Origin: Saccharomycopsis malanga
Lineage: Eukaryota; Ascomycota; Saccharomycetes; Ascoideales; Saccharomycopsidaceae
NCBI GenBank assembly: GCA_004014935.1
Contig: CP025322.1
Location: forward strand, 1,240,001 to 1,304,000
Direction of reading: 5' to 3'
Length of the DNA stretch: 64,000 nt
Shown here piece after piece: positions 39,961 through 51,847 of this stretch. Under the pieces are notes generated by a model. The model was not told the origin of the DNA. It ran no database searches and worked only from the letters and a program-made list of their open reading frames with translations. Positions within the stretch are counted from its first letter, which is position 1. Each line of letters opens with the position of its first letter. A program made the position numbers and the translations under genes.

Positions 39961-40960
39961 GTCTGAGAACTCTTTTACTCTTAGTGTCACTCCAAATATG
40001 ATAAATGTTCTTGTCTGAGGCTTTGCCCTAGAGATTGCTAAATTTTTTTTGTTTCTTTTATTCGTTTTGGTTAGAGTTGGGTGTTTCCGCTTGGGTTTTC
40101 AAACTAATATAATATTTGCCGTCAGCTAATAATTAATTTTTCTTGTAGTTTAATTCTGCATCCTATTGTAGGACAATCAAGTCCGCTGTATCGTCATGCG
40201 TAATCTGAAAGTATACTTTAATTTTTCACCAAACTTTAAATTATTGAGGACCCGTCTCAGATCTATTATTTGTGTGTGGCCGAGGCAGCCGATTTGTAAT
40301 GATTATGAAGAGTATACCTTGTCTTTTCACATGGTTGATTCAATCAACTCTCCTTGTCACTCTATCAAAATTCTGCCGTTTTTTCCGGTTACTGTGGTTT
40401 TCTAGTACTTTCATACCACCAACCGTGACTTTGGCCTGCCTTGCGCCTCAGTGCGTTGTATATCCCAATTAGGAAATAATTACCTGCCCAAGGTGCAACA
40501 GGAGAAAAAAAATTTACTTTTGCATGGCATGTGATAGGCGCAATCTATTACATGACTTTATCGATTCTAAGTCTATATATCCAAACGCGAAACTTTCTGT
40601 TTTATGAGTAATTATGAAAAGGGGTTTTTCATTTATTAATTATTTTATACGTATACTTCAGACGTTTCTAAGCTTGAATTTATGATTGGATTACAAAAGC
40701 ATTATTTTATAATCTATTGTAAAATCAGAAAAAATAAAATAAAAGTTTTCATTTGCAATTCTTTTTAATTAATCATCATATTTGTCTAAACTTCTAGTGT
40801 TGTATTCCATCACAAAAGCAGGAAAGAGCCTACAGTATCAGGATATATACCAGTTGCATACCCGTAAAATTTAATGGGAAAACCCCAGAATACAACTTGC
40901 ATTACATTCATTTTTACTGCTTCAACTTGAGCACCCGTTGGACTGGATAGGAGCCATTTA
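39961..40960. other. Intergenic DNA, nothing recognised
   Basis: 3' flank of the mini-protein gene and AT-rich DNA; short open frames here show no coding features. Confidence 0.45.
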
Positions 40961-41260
40961 ATATTATCTTATATTTCAAGCCCAGTACATATCAGTTCCG
41001 TATGTACGCGCTATGTCTAAGGGGATTTGGTAAAACCCAGTGGGAAAAAACCCAAGTGTCCCAGTCATTGTAAACTTCTGGCTGGCTTTTCTGAACACCC
41101 GATGGGTTGGAAAGTAAGTACTAGACTTTCGTCTAGGTCGTATTTCGGACAGTTGCACTTGCCTGTGGAAACCACGTTCAGTATAGTAAAAGCAGCGATA
41201 AAAGTGTCGTCTTGGGAATCGAACCCGTGTTTTTGTTAGGTCTTGTTTTTCTTCTCTTCT
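40961..41260 (-). mobile_element. SINE copy 8: 5'-truncated, young-looking
   Basis: Very close in sequence to copy 12 from the 3' end to the B box (41214-41226) and on to AAGACCTAAC, then stops before the A box. The stem-loop TAGACTTTCGTCTA is intact. The tail is short. Only a weak flanking repeat is visible. Confidence 0.85.
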
Positions 41261-41960
41261 TATAAATTTTGTAGGCACATTTGAGGAGAGTTTATGGAGA
41301 ATGAATTTGAAGAACAAATTAATTAAAAGTGATATTTTGGTTGATTGATTGAAAACTTTCCATAATTACGTTCATTGTATATGCTCAACGCTTAATTTTT
41401 TATCAATGTTACACACTGATCCCAAATGAGAAATTGTTATTACTTTAGAAAAAACTTTGCTCTGAAAAAAAAAAGAGAGACTCCTTCACACTCAAAGCTA
41501 AAGGAGACGGGAAAGCCAACCCATATTATAGTCAAGATCTTGTAAAGAAACCTCTTGTAAGAGGCTAGTAGACAAAACAGAACATAATTTATATTAGCTT
41601 GTGACACATACAGCAACATACATACACCTACATATAATTACATATCATGTGACTAATTTTTCAAAGGCTCCGGGTAGCACGCATTGCAATGTCCAAGTTC
41701 AAAAACATGTTTGGTGATTTGGACACGAATTAGATAAACATGGAAATAACCAAAGACAAATAAAAGTGATACTAGCGTGTTTTAGGACGATCAATCAACA
41801 AGTGTGTGTTTGTACTATTTGTATTGAAGGTGATTGAGTACAGGCTAGGATAAAACATTTGAAAAGTTGGTTGTGAAAGTGGCATTTTTCAGAAGGCAGA
41901 AGAATAGATATTTTGAAGGTCAACGTTAGGTTGTATTGAAATTGAAAATTGTGAAGGAAG

Positions 41961-44846
41961 ATGTCAGCGGATGTTGCGTACACGTTAATATTTGACACGG
42001 AGACGTCGAAGGTGTCGGGACAGGAGTTTAAAGCTCTTTTGGAGCAGCCTAAGGAGGAGGTGAAGATTGACGCCATGAAAAGAATATTGATTAGCATGTT
42101 AAATGGGAATGCAATGCCAGAGTTATTGATGCATGTGATTCGGTATGTGATGCCATCACGGAACAAGACGCTTAAGAGACTTCTTTATGTGTACTGGGAG
42201 ATTGTAGGGAAGGTGGACGCGGAGGGCAAGTTGAAGCATGAGATGATATTGGTGTGCAATGCCATCCGGAACGATTTGCAGCATCCCAACGAATATGTGC
42301 GGGGCAACACATTGAAGTTTTTGACCAAATTGAAGGAGGCTGAGTTGCTTGAGCCGTTAGTTCCTACTGTAATTGCTTGTTTGGAACATCGTCATTCGTA
42401 TGTGAGAAAAAACTGTGTATTTGCCATTGATCTGATCTACAGATTGAACCCGGATTTGATCCCAGATGCTCCTGAGATGTTGGCGCAATCGTTGGCGGTG
42501 GAGGCTGATCCTGTCTGCATCAGAAACACGTTTGTTGTGTTGGGGTCTTTGAACAGAGATGCTGCATTGGCGTTTTTCCAAAACAGTTTGAAAACATTGT
42601 CTGAGACAGACTCATTGCTACAGCTAGCGTTTATTGAGTTTATGCGCAAAGATCTCAAGTTTGCGTCAGCCAAGTTGAAGGAGCAGTATTTGTATTTGAT
42701 GGTAAAGTTGCTTGATGCTAAGCATTCCTCAGTTGTTTATGAGGCAGCATTGACCCTCAGCTTGTTAGCCAGCAATGACGAGGTGGTGCTTCAAGCAGGA
42801 AAGCGGTTTATAGACTTGGCAATCAAGGAGTCGGACAACAATATCAAGTTGATTTGTTTGTCACGAATTGTAGCATTGAATAAGAAGAATCCAGGCATTT
42901 TCCAGGACTCTGTGTTGGATTTGCTCAGAATTTTATCCTCAACAGACATTGATGTCAAAAGACAAACACTTAGCTTGATTTTGGAGTTGATTGACAGCAA
43001 AAATGTTGACAATGTCATCAAGTTTTTCAAAAAAGAACTTGTCAAGGTGTTGGCATCTGACGAAGAGTCCAGTGCAGACAAATCCAATGAATACAAACAA
43101 TTGCTCATCAAGACAATCAACAAGATTTGCATAAACTTCATCGATGTTTCCATCGAGATTGTGGATTTGTTGCTAGATTCATTGGCACAGCTCAACTCGC
43201 AGTCTGCCTACGATATTGTCACTTTTGTTAAGGAAATCATCGAAAAATTTCCTACAAAAAGAGAAGCAATTTTGCACAAGTTGCTTGCAGCTTTGCACAA
43301 TGTCAACAGTGGCAAGGTGCTCAGAGGCTCGCTTTGGATCATTGGAGAATATTCTTTGACAGAGAAAAACATTCAGGACTCGTGGCGTTTTATCAGAACT
43401 AGTATTGGTGAGTTGCCTCTTTTGGCAAGCGAAAAAAAACGGTTGACAAAAGACTCTGACAACGCTGTTCTGGAAGACAAACCAGACGCTGCTACCAAGA
43501 AAACTGGCCCTGTGGTGTTGCCTGATGGAACTTACGCTACGGAGAACGCATTGACAACCAAGGAAACCGCCAAGACAACAGAACAGGACCAGCCGGCTGT
43601 CCGCAAGTTGGTTCTTGGGGGCGATTACTACTTGAGCTCTGTTTTGGCTTCCACATTGGTCAAATTGGTGTTGCGTTTTTCTGAAATCTCATCAAACCAA
43701 AAGATTTTGAACGTGCTTAAAGCAGAAGCAACTTTGATCATGGTATCTATTCTCAGAGTTGGAGAGTCTCATTTTGTAAAAGAACGGATTGACGAGGATT
43801 CTGCCGAAAGAATCATGTCCTTCATTCGTTTTCTTATGGAGGATTATGAACAAGACCAGAAAGCATTGGTTATCCAGGGCTTGTTGGAAGACACGAAAAA
43901 AGCGTTTGCTGCACAGCAAAAAACCGTCCAACTTGTTGAAAATAACACAAACTTTGAAACCAGTGTTGATGACGTGATGGAATTTAGACTTTTCCCTAAA
44001 TCCAACACTGTTTTGAACAGTGCTGCATTCAATGACGACGACGACTTGGAGGCTATCAATAAAAATGCCTCTGTTGCCGTGGCATCTAAACAAGAACGTC
44101 TTGGCTCAAGACTCAACAAGATCATCCAGCTTACCGGATTCTCGGATCCAGTGTATGCCGAGGGCTACATCAAGGTACACCAGTTTGACGTTGTGTTGGA
44201 CGTACTTGTGGTCAACCAAACCAACACCACCTTGCGTAATTTGTCCGTAGAATTTGCCACGTTGGGAGACTTGCAGATAGTAGACAGACCTAGCAGCGCC
44301 AACATTGCTCCTCATGGTTTCCACAGAGTCAGCACGACCATTAAAGTTACCAGCGCAGACACAGGCGTCATCTTTGGAAACATCTTGTACGACGGTCAGC
44401 ACGCCACAGACCAAACAATTGTCATCTTAAACGACGTTCATATCGACATCATGGATTACATCAAACCTGCAACCTGTTCCGAGTCGCTGTTCAGAAAAAT
44501 GTGGAACGAGTTTGAATGGGAAAACAAGATTGTTATCAAATCTTCTTCCATCAGCTCTCTTTCTGAATATTTGGAATTGTTATTGAAAAACACAAACATG
44601 AATTGTTTGACTCCTGGTGCTGTCATTGGAGACAACTATTGCCAATTCCTCAGTGCAAACTTGTACTCCAAATCCAGTTTTGGTGAAGACGCATTGGCAA
44701 ATTTGTGTATTGAAAAAATTAAAGAAGGCCCTATTTTGGGTCACGTCAGAATTAGATCCAAGGGCCAGGGCTTGGCTTTGAGTTTAGGTGACAGAATTGC
44801 TTCTATCGCTAGAAAAACCCAGAAACCAGCCTTGAAAGTAATTTAA
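41961..44846 (+). CDS. SEC26: Coatomer beta subunit (beta-COP)
   Basis: 961 residues. A subunit of the COPI coat that drives retrograde Golgi-to-ER and intra-Golgi traffic. The N-terminal adaptin-like HEAT solenoid includes RNKTLKRLLYVYWEIV and HPNEYVRGNTLKFLTKLKEAELLEPLV, then HRHSYVRKNCVFAI. A charged linker lies at about 490-550, followed by the appendage/platform domain (DVVLDVLVVNQTNTTLRNLSVEFATLGDLQ, from about 740) and a C-terminus with VRIRSKGQGLALSLGDRI. Length matches the yeast protein (973). Start ATG at 41961. Confidence 0.95.
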   Translation: MSADVAYTLIFDTETSKVSGQEFKALLEQPKEEVKIDAMKRILISMLNGNAMPELLMHVIRYVMPSRNKTLKRLLYVYWEIVGKVDAEGKLKHEMILVCNAIRNDLQHPNEYVRGNTLKFLTKLKEAELLEPLVPTVIACLEHRHSYVRKNCVFAIDLIYRLNPDLIPDAPEMLAQSLAVEADPVCIRNTFVVLGSLNRDAALAFFQNSLKTLSETDSLLQLAFIEFMRKDLKFASAKLKEQYLYLMVKLLDAKHSSVVYEAALTLSLLASNDEVVLQAGKRFIDLAIKESDNNIKLICLSRIVALNKKNPGIFQDSVLDLLRILSSTDIDVKRQTLSLILELIDSKNVDNVIKFFKKELVKVLASDEESSADKSNEYKQLLIKTINKICINFIDVSIEIVDLLLDSLAQLNSQSAYDIVTFVKEIIEKFPTKREAILHKLLAALHNVNSGKVLRGSLWIIGEYSLTEKNIQDSWRFIRTSIGELPLLASEKKRLTKDSDNAVLEDKPDAATKKTGPVVLPDGTYATENALTTKETAKTTEQDQPAVRKLVLGGDYYLSSVLASTLVKLVLRFSEISSNQKILNVLKAEATLIMVSILRVGESHFVKERIDEDSAERIMSFIRFLMEDYEQDQKALVIQGLLEDTKKAFAAQQKTVQLVENNTNFETSVDDVMEFRLFPKSNTVLNSAAFNDDDDLEAINKNASVAVASKQERLGSRLNKIIQLTGFSDPVYAEGYIKVHQFDVVLDVLVVNQTNTTLRNLSVEFATLGDLQIVDRPSSANIAPHGFHRVSTTIKVTSADTGVIFGNILYDGQHATDQTIVILNDVHIDIMDYIKPATCSESLFRKMWNEFEWENKIVIKSSSISSLSEYLELLLKNTNMNCLTPGAVIGDNYCQFLSANLYSKSSFGEDALANLCIEKIKEGPILGHVRIRSKGQGLALSLGDRIASIARKTQKPALKVI

Positions 44847-45900
44847 ATACGTCCTTTCTTCATGTTTTTTATATGTTTTGAAAATTTACATAATCATTGT
44901 TACTGACAAGGTTATTCGTAAGAAATGTAGATTTATGTTTGCAGGATTGGAAAGAATTTCTAGTGTAATTGTTCAGAATATCACTGCAAGTTTTGACACA
45001 ACCATATTTTTGCTAAATAGTTGACTATTGGATGTACAATACCATTTGTCGTGGAAGATCGATAGTTAAAGTTTAGTCAAATTTATTCCCCAGTTCACTT
45101 TTTCGAAAATGGTGATTGAAGAATGTTAGATTCTGATCACTTATTGTATACCCAATAAGTTTATTGTTAGTTTTTGCTGATATTCTTGTTTCAGACAGTT
45201 GCACTTGCCTGCTAAGTGAGCACCGTTGAAGTAGCGAGTTAAAAGTGTTCATAGTTGAGATCGAACCCTTGACTTGACAGATCTTTTTTCTCTTTTCTGA
45301 GAGTACAAAGTATCCTGCCCAACGGCAGCCCGTTATATATCAATTGTATATTTACGCACTATATAGGCACCATTTTGCTGTCTTTTCTATTTGAATATGG
45401 CATAATCATATTCGTTTGTTTTGATTCTTTTTTTCAATTGTTGATATTGCTTATCATCACTTCAAATAGGACACTCAATTGGACTGGAAGCACCGATTAG
45501 CACATTTTTGAAATATAACCGGGACAAGTTTAGTGCTGACTATCCATGTTGAAGTAAAATAATAATTCGTTAGGTGTTACCATTTCTCGTTAGTCACAGT
45601 GCGTATATATGAAATCTGTCATCAACCTATCAACAGTAGCTTTTTGACATGAATTTGCAACTCGTCAGTCCTCAAATTCTCTACTGAAGACGTTCTTTAT
45701 TTTTATACTGTTTTTTTGACAGATGATAATATATATGTTAATACAGACAATTTGATTCAATTGATACAAAATACCATATCAAGGTTCTACAAATAATCTT
45801 CATTACTCGGTAAACTTGAGATTTTAGAATATGGAAAAAACCACTCAAGCTTTTACGCTCAAAAAAAAAAAAAAAGCTAGTTGTATATATATTATAAGCA
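44847..45900. other. Convergent intergenic region SEC26/UBP12
   Basis: Contains SINE copy 9 and an A15 run at about 45859-45874; otherwise AT-rich without genes. Confidence 0.5.
45189..45333 (-). mobile_element. SINE copy 9: head and first half only
   Basis: Carries a decayed A-box region, a B box (GATCGAACCC on +) and the CAGACAGTTGCACTTGCCTG block, then ends; the 3' half and tail are absent. Its segment after the B box (CTATGAACACTTTTAACTCGC on the minus strand) is the closest match to the LINE-like insertion at 2773-3592. Confidence 0.72.
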
Positions 45901-48900
45901 TCACGAAGGTGGATTGATAGAAGCGCTATATGACGACATCTCACCATCTGACAAGGCCAGATCCGAGCCAGCAGCGTCTCCAACGGCATCTCCTACAATT
46001 TTGAACAGATCTGCTTCTGGACTTGTCTCCAGAGACACCGATTCCGAGTCATCTAAATGTTCCTGGCTGATTTGAGCCATGATATCTTGAATAGCTTTTA
46101 ATTCCTCGGCCTTTTGTTTTTTCAAATTTGACTCTTCTTCCTCGCGAGCGTCTTTTAGCAATTGTTTGAATTTGTCGCCTCCTAGAAGGTCCACTGATCT
46201 TTTTCTGTAGAACAACAAGTATGCTGAGCCGGCGACGGCTCTTTCAGGGTTAGCAGGCGTCACCGAGGAGTCATCGTAATAATACCAGCTGTTGTCGACA
46301 AAGTTTTTCGCATACGCGGTGTAATGGCCTCCACCAAGTCCCCCATAGTGGTTATCGACAGCAAACAAGTCATATATTGAGGCTGTTTCGTGACGTGCCT
46401 CGCTTGAAATAAACTGAGACATGTCGAGCTCCTCTATAGGAAATTCAATGACAGCATCGATTTTATCGCTGAACCGTCTTTGGTTTTCAAACCGTTTCAA
46501 ATGAATGGTCAAGATGTCTGGCATAGACCATATTTCAATCTTCTTTTCGGCATTTCGGTGTTCTTTACAAGTAGGACAATACCAAAGATCGTTCTGGCCC
46601 AAGATTTCAGGTTTGGAAAAGGTGTCTAAACAGTCTTTCAACGTGAGATTCTTACTTTTGGCCTCTTGGAGTTTCCGCTTGCTTTCTTCCAACTCGGGAT
46701 TGGCCACAACCTCAGGATGGTCCCATGTACTTTGACCGCCTTCTTCTTCGTTTCCAGAGAAAAACACATCGTACAAATTGCGGTCCCATTCGCAAACTAA
46801 AGCATCACCTATTTCTACTAGAGTTGGATGATTGTCAAATTTGCTTTTGTCAAAAACATTATCAGAAAGTGGCTTGCTAAACCCACTATCAGCTAACATT
46901 TTGTTGTTCGAAACTTTATCAGAAATGGACTCCTTGTCTGAAAACAAAGTGTCCATCTGGTTTTCTCCGGACATGGTACTTGCAGCGTCATCTTCATGAA
47001 TGACACCAAATGTGGAGCCTGCTCCTTCAGACCCTGAAAGGTGCAAATAGGTTTTTACGTCTTCTTTAGGGGCAACGTCATCCACGCTGTCACTGCTGGC
47101 GCTATCTAGTTCATTGTAATCATCCGCAGAATAGGAATAGAACAATCTTTTCGCCAAGGGAAGCTTGTCTATCAAGTTGGGCAAGTTGGAGAACCGTCCG
47201 TTAGTGTAGGGGGTCCACACCATGTTTTGGGCGTTGAGTCCATGATTTCTGTTGTTTTGGTTGACAAGCTTTATCTGAAAGGCGTAATTACTGGAGAGAT
47301 CTGGATTTGCTATAGAGATATCTGAGTCGTATTCTGGATCGTTAACATGATCAGGTTGTGAATCTGTGATAGACGAGTCACTCACTAGCTCGAAATCAGA
47401 GTCTTCGTCAACAATATCATGAATAGTATGATCTTTGTTAATAGAACCATTTCCATTAACGGTATTAAAATGGTTATTAGGAATATTATTATGGTTTGTA
47501 TTATTATTCGTATCATCAGGTTTATCATAATTATTGACATTATCAATATTACTTTTGACATTATCAATGTTACTATTAATATTATCAGTTTTATCAACAA
47601 CTACAACTTCACTATTGTCAAGACCATCATCGTTTTCTCCATTTGACCGTTTGAATTTCTTCAACTCCATTCCATTCTCTGCGAACAACTTTTCAATCTG
47701 AGGAAAGTCCTCGTTTTTGAAAAACTTGCGTTTTCTTTTGTTGGTGTTTTTACGAATCAAGCTAAAATAGTTATAAGTCGTTAAACTGCTATATCTTGAT
47801 TCTATTTTTTCTCTGATCGAACCAAACGAGCGAATATCCTGATCATTCAACTTGATAAAAAACGGAATTCCAAATGGATTAGACGCGTTAAACCCTTCTT
47901 CTTTAACAGTATTAATTATAGGAACAACAACTGAGGTTTTTTCAAGATCTTTCAACTCATAAAATACAATTGTATCTTCAGCAGCAATGAGATCACCAAT
48001 AGGCAAAAACTTTGAATCGTTCAATAATTCTGCATCTTGAAAGTTTCTATAAAATTGGTTTTGAAAAATCTCAAATCCATACAACTGATCAACATCCAAA
48101 CAAGTCTTTTTTGCCACTTCAAACTTTAAATCCTCAAATGTAGCCGTCTTGCTGAGCTCCACTTCCAAAACCTTGACTGTGGTGTTGTCGTTATCTTCTA
48201 AAATGTGCACCTGATGATGCCATTTGGTGTACGTGGGGATTGGTAATGTGAGGTCGCTAAAAGGGTCGAATGTGAGCGAAACATTGCTACAAATAGGACA
48301 TTTAAGTGTCGACTTGTACAAGCCGACAAAAAGATCCAAAACTACAGAATCGTTTCGTAGCTTGTGATTTTCCCAACAACTGTCAGCGAGCTTGCGTACT
48401 TCGATGGCATTTCCGGTCAATTCCGGGGAAAGTTCCGGTTTTTCGGTGTATGGTTTGTTGACAATCCGGTTCAAGTCCTCATGAAGACCATCCAATAAGA
48501 AGGCGAGAAACTCTTGAGAGTCCTGTTGTTGATGGCCACTAAACATGCTGTTGAAATGGCCAATGACAGCCTTGAACTCACGTGGGGCAAACAGCTTTTT
48601 GCCTTTGGCTGCAAAGAGCTGATGTACTAATGCGCCAAAGCTCGACGCAATCCTGCCGCCACTACCAAGCGGGTTGACGGCATTGAGTTCCTTATGATGG
48701 ATATTGTGAAAGAAGTAGTTAGCGAGCTCTGGAACATGCACCAAGCACTGCAATGCAGAGTTCATGTAGCATGTGTTTCCTAAATTAGTGAGTCCTTTCG
48801 CGCCATCTGCAGGCTCCGGCGGTATGGCTCCAAGAGAATCGCTGTCTTCGCTGTCGGGGGCTGCTGACTGTAGCTTTTTTTGCAAGGATTCAGTCGGAAA

Positions 48901-49779
48901 AGCGCCTTTACAATCGTTAATTTCTAATAATAAACACCCGCCAGTGATACCAAGATCTGCCAACGTGCGGTTGCTCTTCCCCACAAGTCTCTTATACCGA
49001 AGCCTTTTAAACGCTGTGAGGTTGAGAAACAATGGCCCAATGTTCTGGTCCTCTACATGCCATATGCGAAGCTTATCTGTATCAAAGTGCAACTTTACAA
49101 ATTGCAGTATGCAGTCGTATAGCTCACCGGCAGTCCGGGATGCACTGAAATGCACATACTGGTTGTCAACCATTAATTGGTGCTGGGGAGAAGGAGAGTT
49201 TATCTTTATTAATGGTCCCGCCTGAAGCTTCCTCAACATAAACCTCGGTATGTGATACTCTATGCGGGCAGGCTGTCTGTTAGAAGCCCTGATAATACGA
49301 CGCGGAACCGGCACACTGCCATTAGAAGCTAACCCATACCAAGCCACAACCATGTGCCATGCGTTTGATGACACCGCAGAGTAGCATTGATGGCTGTAAT
49401 CACAGCTAGGGTCATGCAAAAGTACATTCGGGTTGTCTGCGTCAACCAACATCGACCGCGTGTCTATTGGCCCAATCATGCGCATTGCCTCACTTAAATC
49501 AACATCATCCAATAGATTTTCATCGAGAAATACGTCCAACCACAGGGTGGGCACCATGTAAACGCATTCGCTGCAGTCAATTTCAGCATGGTTCGCTGCT
49601 TGAAATTGCGCCCGCTGCTCACTAAGCAGAGGTATCTCGCGCCCACCTTCTTCGTCCACTTTTACATCCGTGCACCCTCTTTGCTCAATATCCTTGCCTT
49701 CTCCGGCCTGTATTTCTGCACCTGCCAGTCCATCTAGGTCACCAGCATCACATTCAGCTCGCTCGCTGTTATCCAACAT
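45901..49779 (-). CDS. UBP12: Ubiquitin-specific protease Ubp12-like
   Basis: 1292 residues (S. cerevisiae Ubp12 1254). An N-terminal DUSP domain (about 70-190) is followed by a ubiquitin-like segment and a split UCH/USP domain. The Cys box GLTNLGNTCYMNSALQCL is near residue 335; the zinc-binding CPICSNVSL is near 495 and its CPTCKEHRNAEKKIE partner near 1075; the His box GGLGGGHYTAYAKN is near 1150, ending GSAYLLFYRKR. The catalytic domain is interrupted by about 450 residues including Asn/Asp-rich low complexity (about 725-780). Ubp12 removes ubiquitin from proteins such as Fzo1 and Gpa1 in S. cerevisiae. All catalytic signatures look intact. Confidence 0.9.
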   Translation of the reverse strand: MLDNSERAECDAGDLDGLAGAEIQAGEGKDIEQRGCTDVKVDEEGGREIPLLSEQRAQFQAANHAEIDCSECVYMVPTLWLDVFLDENLLDDVDLSEAMRMIGPIDTRSMLVDADNPNVLLHDPSCDYSHQCYSAVSSNAWHMVVAWYGLASNGSVPVPRRIIRASNRQPARIEYHIPRFMLRKLQAGPLIKINSPSPQHQLMVDNQYVHFSASRTAGELYDCILQFVKLHFDTDKLRIWHVEDQNIGPLFLNLTAFKRLRYKRLVGKSNRTLADLGITGGCLLLEINDCKGAFPTESLQKKLQSAAPDSEDSDSLGAIPPEPADGAKGLTNLGNTCYMNSALQCLVHVPELANYFFHNIHHKELNAVNPLGSGGRIASSFGALVHQLFAAKGKKLFAPREFKAVIGHFNSMFSGHQQQDSQEFLAFLLDGLHEDLNRIVNKPYTEKPELSPELTGNAIEVRKLADSCWENHKLRNDSVVLDLFVGLYKSTLKCPICSNVSLTFDPFSDLTLPIPTYTKWHHQVHILEDNDNTTVKVLEVELSKTATFEDLKFEVAKKTCLDVDQLYGFEIFQNQFYRNFQDAELLNDSKFLPIGDLIAAEDTIVFYELKDLEKTSVVVPIINTVKEEGFNASNPFGIPFFIKLNDQDIRSFGSIREKIESRYSSLTTYNYFSLIRKNTNKRKRKFFKNEDFPQIEKLFAENGMELKKFKRSNGENDDGLDNSEVVVVDKTDNINSNIDNVKSNIDNVNNYDKPDDTNNNTNHNNIPNNHFNTVNGNGSINKDHTIHDIVDEDSDFELVSDSSITDSQPDHVNDPEYDSDISIANPDLSSNYAFQIKLVNQNNRNHGLNAQNMVWTPYTNGRFSNLPNLIDKLPLAKRLFYSYSADDYNELDSASSDSVDDVAPKEDVKTYLHLSGSEGAGSTFGVIHEDDAASTMSGENQMDTLFSDKESISDKVSNNKMLADSGFSKPLSDNVFDKSKFDNHPTLVEIGDALVCEWDRNLYDVFFSGNEEEGGQSTWDHPEVVANPELEESKRKLQEAKSKNLTLKDCLDTFSKPEILGQNDLWYCPTCKEHRNAEKKIEIWSMPDILTIHLKRFENQRRFSDKIDAVIEFPIEELDMSQFISSEARHETASIYDLFAVDNHYGGLGGGHYTAYAKNFVDNSWYYYDDSSVTPANPERAVAGSAYLLFYRKRSVDLLGGDKFKQLLKDAREEEESNLKKQKAEELKAIQDIMAQISQEHLDDSESVSLETSPEADLFKIVGDAVGDAAGSDLALSDGEMSSYSASINPPS

Positions 49780-50340
49780 GCTTGTTCACCAAAAATAACG
49801 AGTTTCTCTGCTATTCAAACCGTTCTTTGCCTCGTATTGGGTAACTCGCCGCTTTAGATCACCAAAAAAATATTTGCAGGGCGGGTTACTGCGCATGCAC
49901 CTCGTAATTGAGAGGGCCCGTCATTACTGCGCTCATAACCAAAGACCGTATAATAGCACTTAAGTGGATAATTATGCAAAAGTTCCATATAAAAATAGAC
50001 ATTCACATTGCATATAGGTAAGTGTGCCTCGTGCATTTGTCTCCTATTATAATATAATGTACATTTATCTAGCTTTAATTGTATTACTAATTTGACATAT
50101 TTGTATTATGTAATATATGACTAAGGCAATTTTGTAATATCATATCAAACCCTCTTTTTGGCGCATTGCCATTTTGCGACAATCGACTAGTAAATTATAA
50201 GCTGGTGTTATCAGTAATTGAGTTACTTTTTTTCAGTGGATGATACAGACAATAAAAAGTAAATCAACTACCGAATTAAGAACTTGTAGCGTCGGTAACA
50301 CTTGATGTTCAACCGAAAGGTGCTGCCCACTTCCTTCTAG
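49780..50340. other. Upstream region of UBP12
   Basis: 560 bp, AT-rich, without a recognisable gene or element. Confidence 0.4.
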
Positions 50341-51670
50341 AATAGTCCAATGCACGCGTTCATGCAACGCACGCAACGCATGTTTCTCCGACCTCTCATA
50401 GTGCATGGTGCACCAATCACTACCTCATTTCCGATATCCAACAGCTGCCCATATCGCTACCATCCTTGGTACTACTTGCTGAATCCAGCAATTATCCATA
50501 AAATTTAATACAGAAAGTTTGCCAAATTCATCATATTAGCAATAAGCAACTATTCACTTGCTGCACCGCTGCAGTTGGTGCCTGCATGCTTTTTCCATTC
50601 TGCTGGATTATGCGCGCCTACCACATATATATTGCATGCATGCATGTTGTGCAATACTCCGCAGCATTTATCTGATAAGCTACATTTCCAATCGTAATAC
50701 TTCAGTACCCCCTGAACGATACAGAAAACGGTAACCGGAGTAGCTAACGTAAATTCCCAAAGGGGAAAACAAGCAAAAAAAAGCGGACACAATGGAATCT
50801 CATGGAAAGTCTTTAAATGCAAAGTGTCTGAGAAAGCCAGGTTGGCGCACGGTGGGCTGTTTACCGCTTGCATGCATCGTGCATGCATTCATTGCAATAG
50901 AAAGCCATGCGTAGTGTTGGTTGTGTGCGTTGGCCCGTTTGCAGCGTTTAGATACAATGCAAATCATAACTATGCTGCTGCCAGACGCTTAATGACCATA
51001 TATATCATGAGACGAAAACGGCAGCTAAAGCTGTGTGCCACACTACATCCAGAGAAGAGCACAGAAATTCGGAAGCTGGGATCCTTCAATATGAAATGTG
51101 GAGAAACATTTTTTCAGTCGAAGAAGCCGGGTTGGGTGGATTGTTTGAATGGAAAAAGCGAGCATGGTTAGGATTTTGTCGGAACTGTTGCAGTGCATTG
51201 AACCGAACGAACGCATGCATGGATGGATGCATGCATGCATTCATGAATAGCACATACCATGCGTCATGCATGCAGGAGAAGATGGCACTTTCTGGGGGAA
51301 AACTCCGAAGGTGCAGTGCCAAGCAAGAAAAACGCTAAAACCAAAGTGTTTGAAAAGGTGGTCTGTTTTTATTTCCTAATATTGACAACTATTAATGACG
51401 GATATATATTTCTATGTGAATATGGATAAATAGTGAGTTAGTTGTATTGAGCGGTGAGGCGGGAAAAAATGATGATGTCAGTTTATCCGGCTGTACCTAG
51501 CTAATGATCACGCCTGCATGCATTTACTTACAGATAAACACCCTGCATGCAAAAGCTGTGTGTATGGAGCACAGCGAGCTCAGCAAACTCCGCAGCAGAG
51601 CACACCCCCCTGTCATGACTCTGTACGCATGAACGTACATAGATGTGCATAAACTTGCATGAATGTGTGA
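50341..51670. promoter_or_regulatory. TGCATGCA-rich regulatory region upstream of the DHA1 transporter
   Basis: I count about two dozen TGCAT/ATGCA words in 1.3 kb, several as overlapping TGCATGCATGCATG runs (about 50632-50646, 51226-51239). By chance two to three would be expected. TGCAT is the core recognised by yeast APSES factors (Efg1, Phd1, Sok2), so this may be a binding platform for such a factor. Short ORFs here are artefacts of the motif. Confidence 0.55.
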
Positions 51671-51847
51671 ACATGGTTGCTTTGGACAGTAGTGAAAAAT
51701 TTCATTTCCTTCTTGAGCCAAAGAGTGGGAGTGAGTAAATGTATAAATATATATATATGTATATATATATAATGCAGTAAGGAAGCTGGATGAGTAAAAA
51801 GTGAGTGAAGAATTTTTTTTCAAGAAATTTTAAGATTATCAAAATTA

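Noticed and set aside
50824-51338. Overlapping short frames in the TGCATGCA region
   Set aside because: Their His/Ala/Cys/Met-rich products follow from the repeated motif; no coding signature or initiation context.
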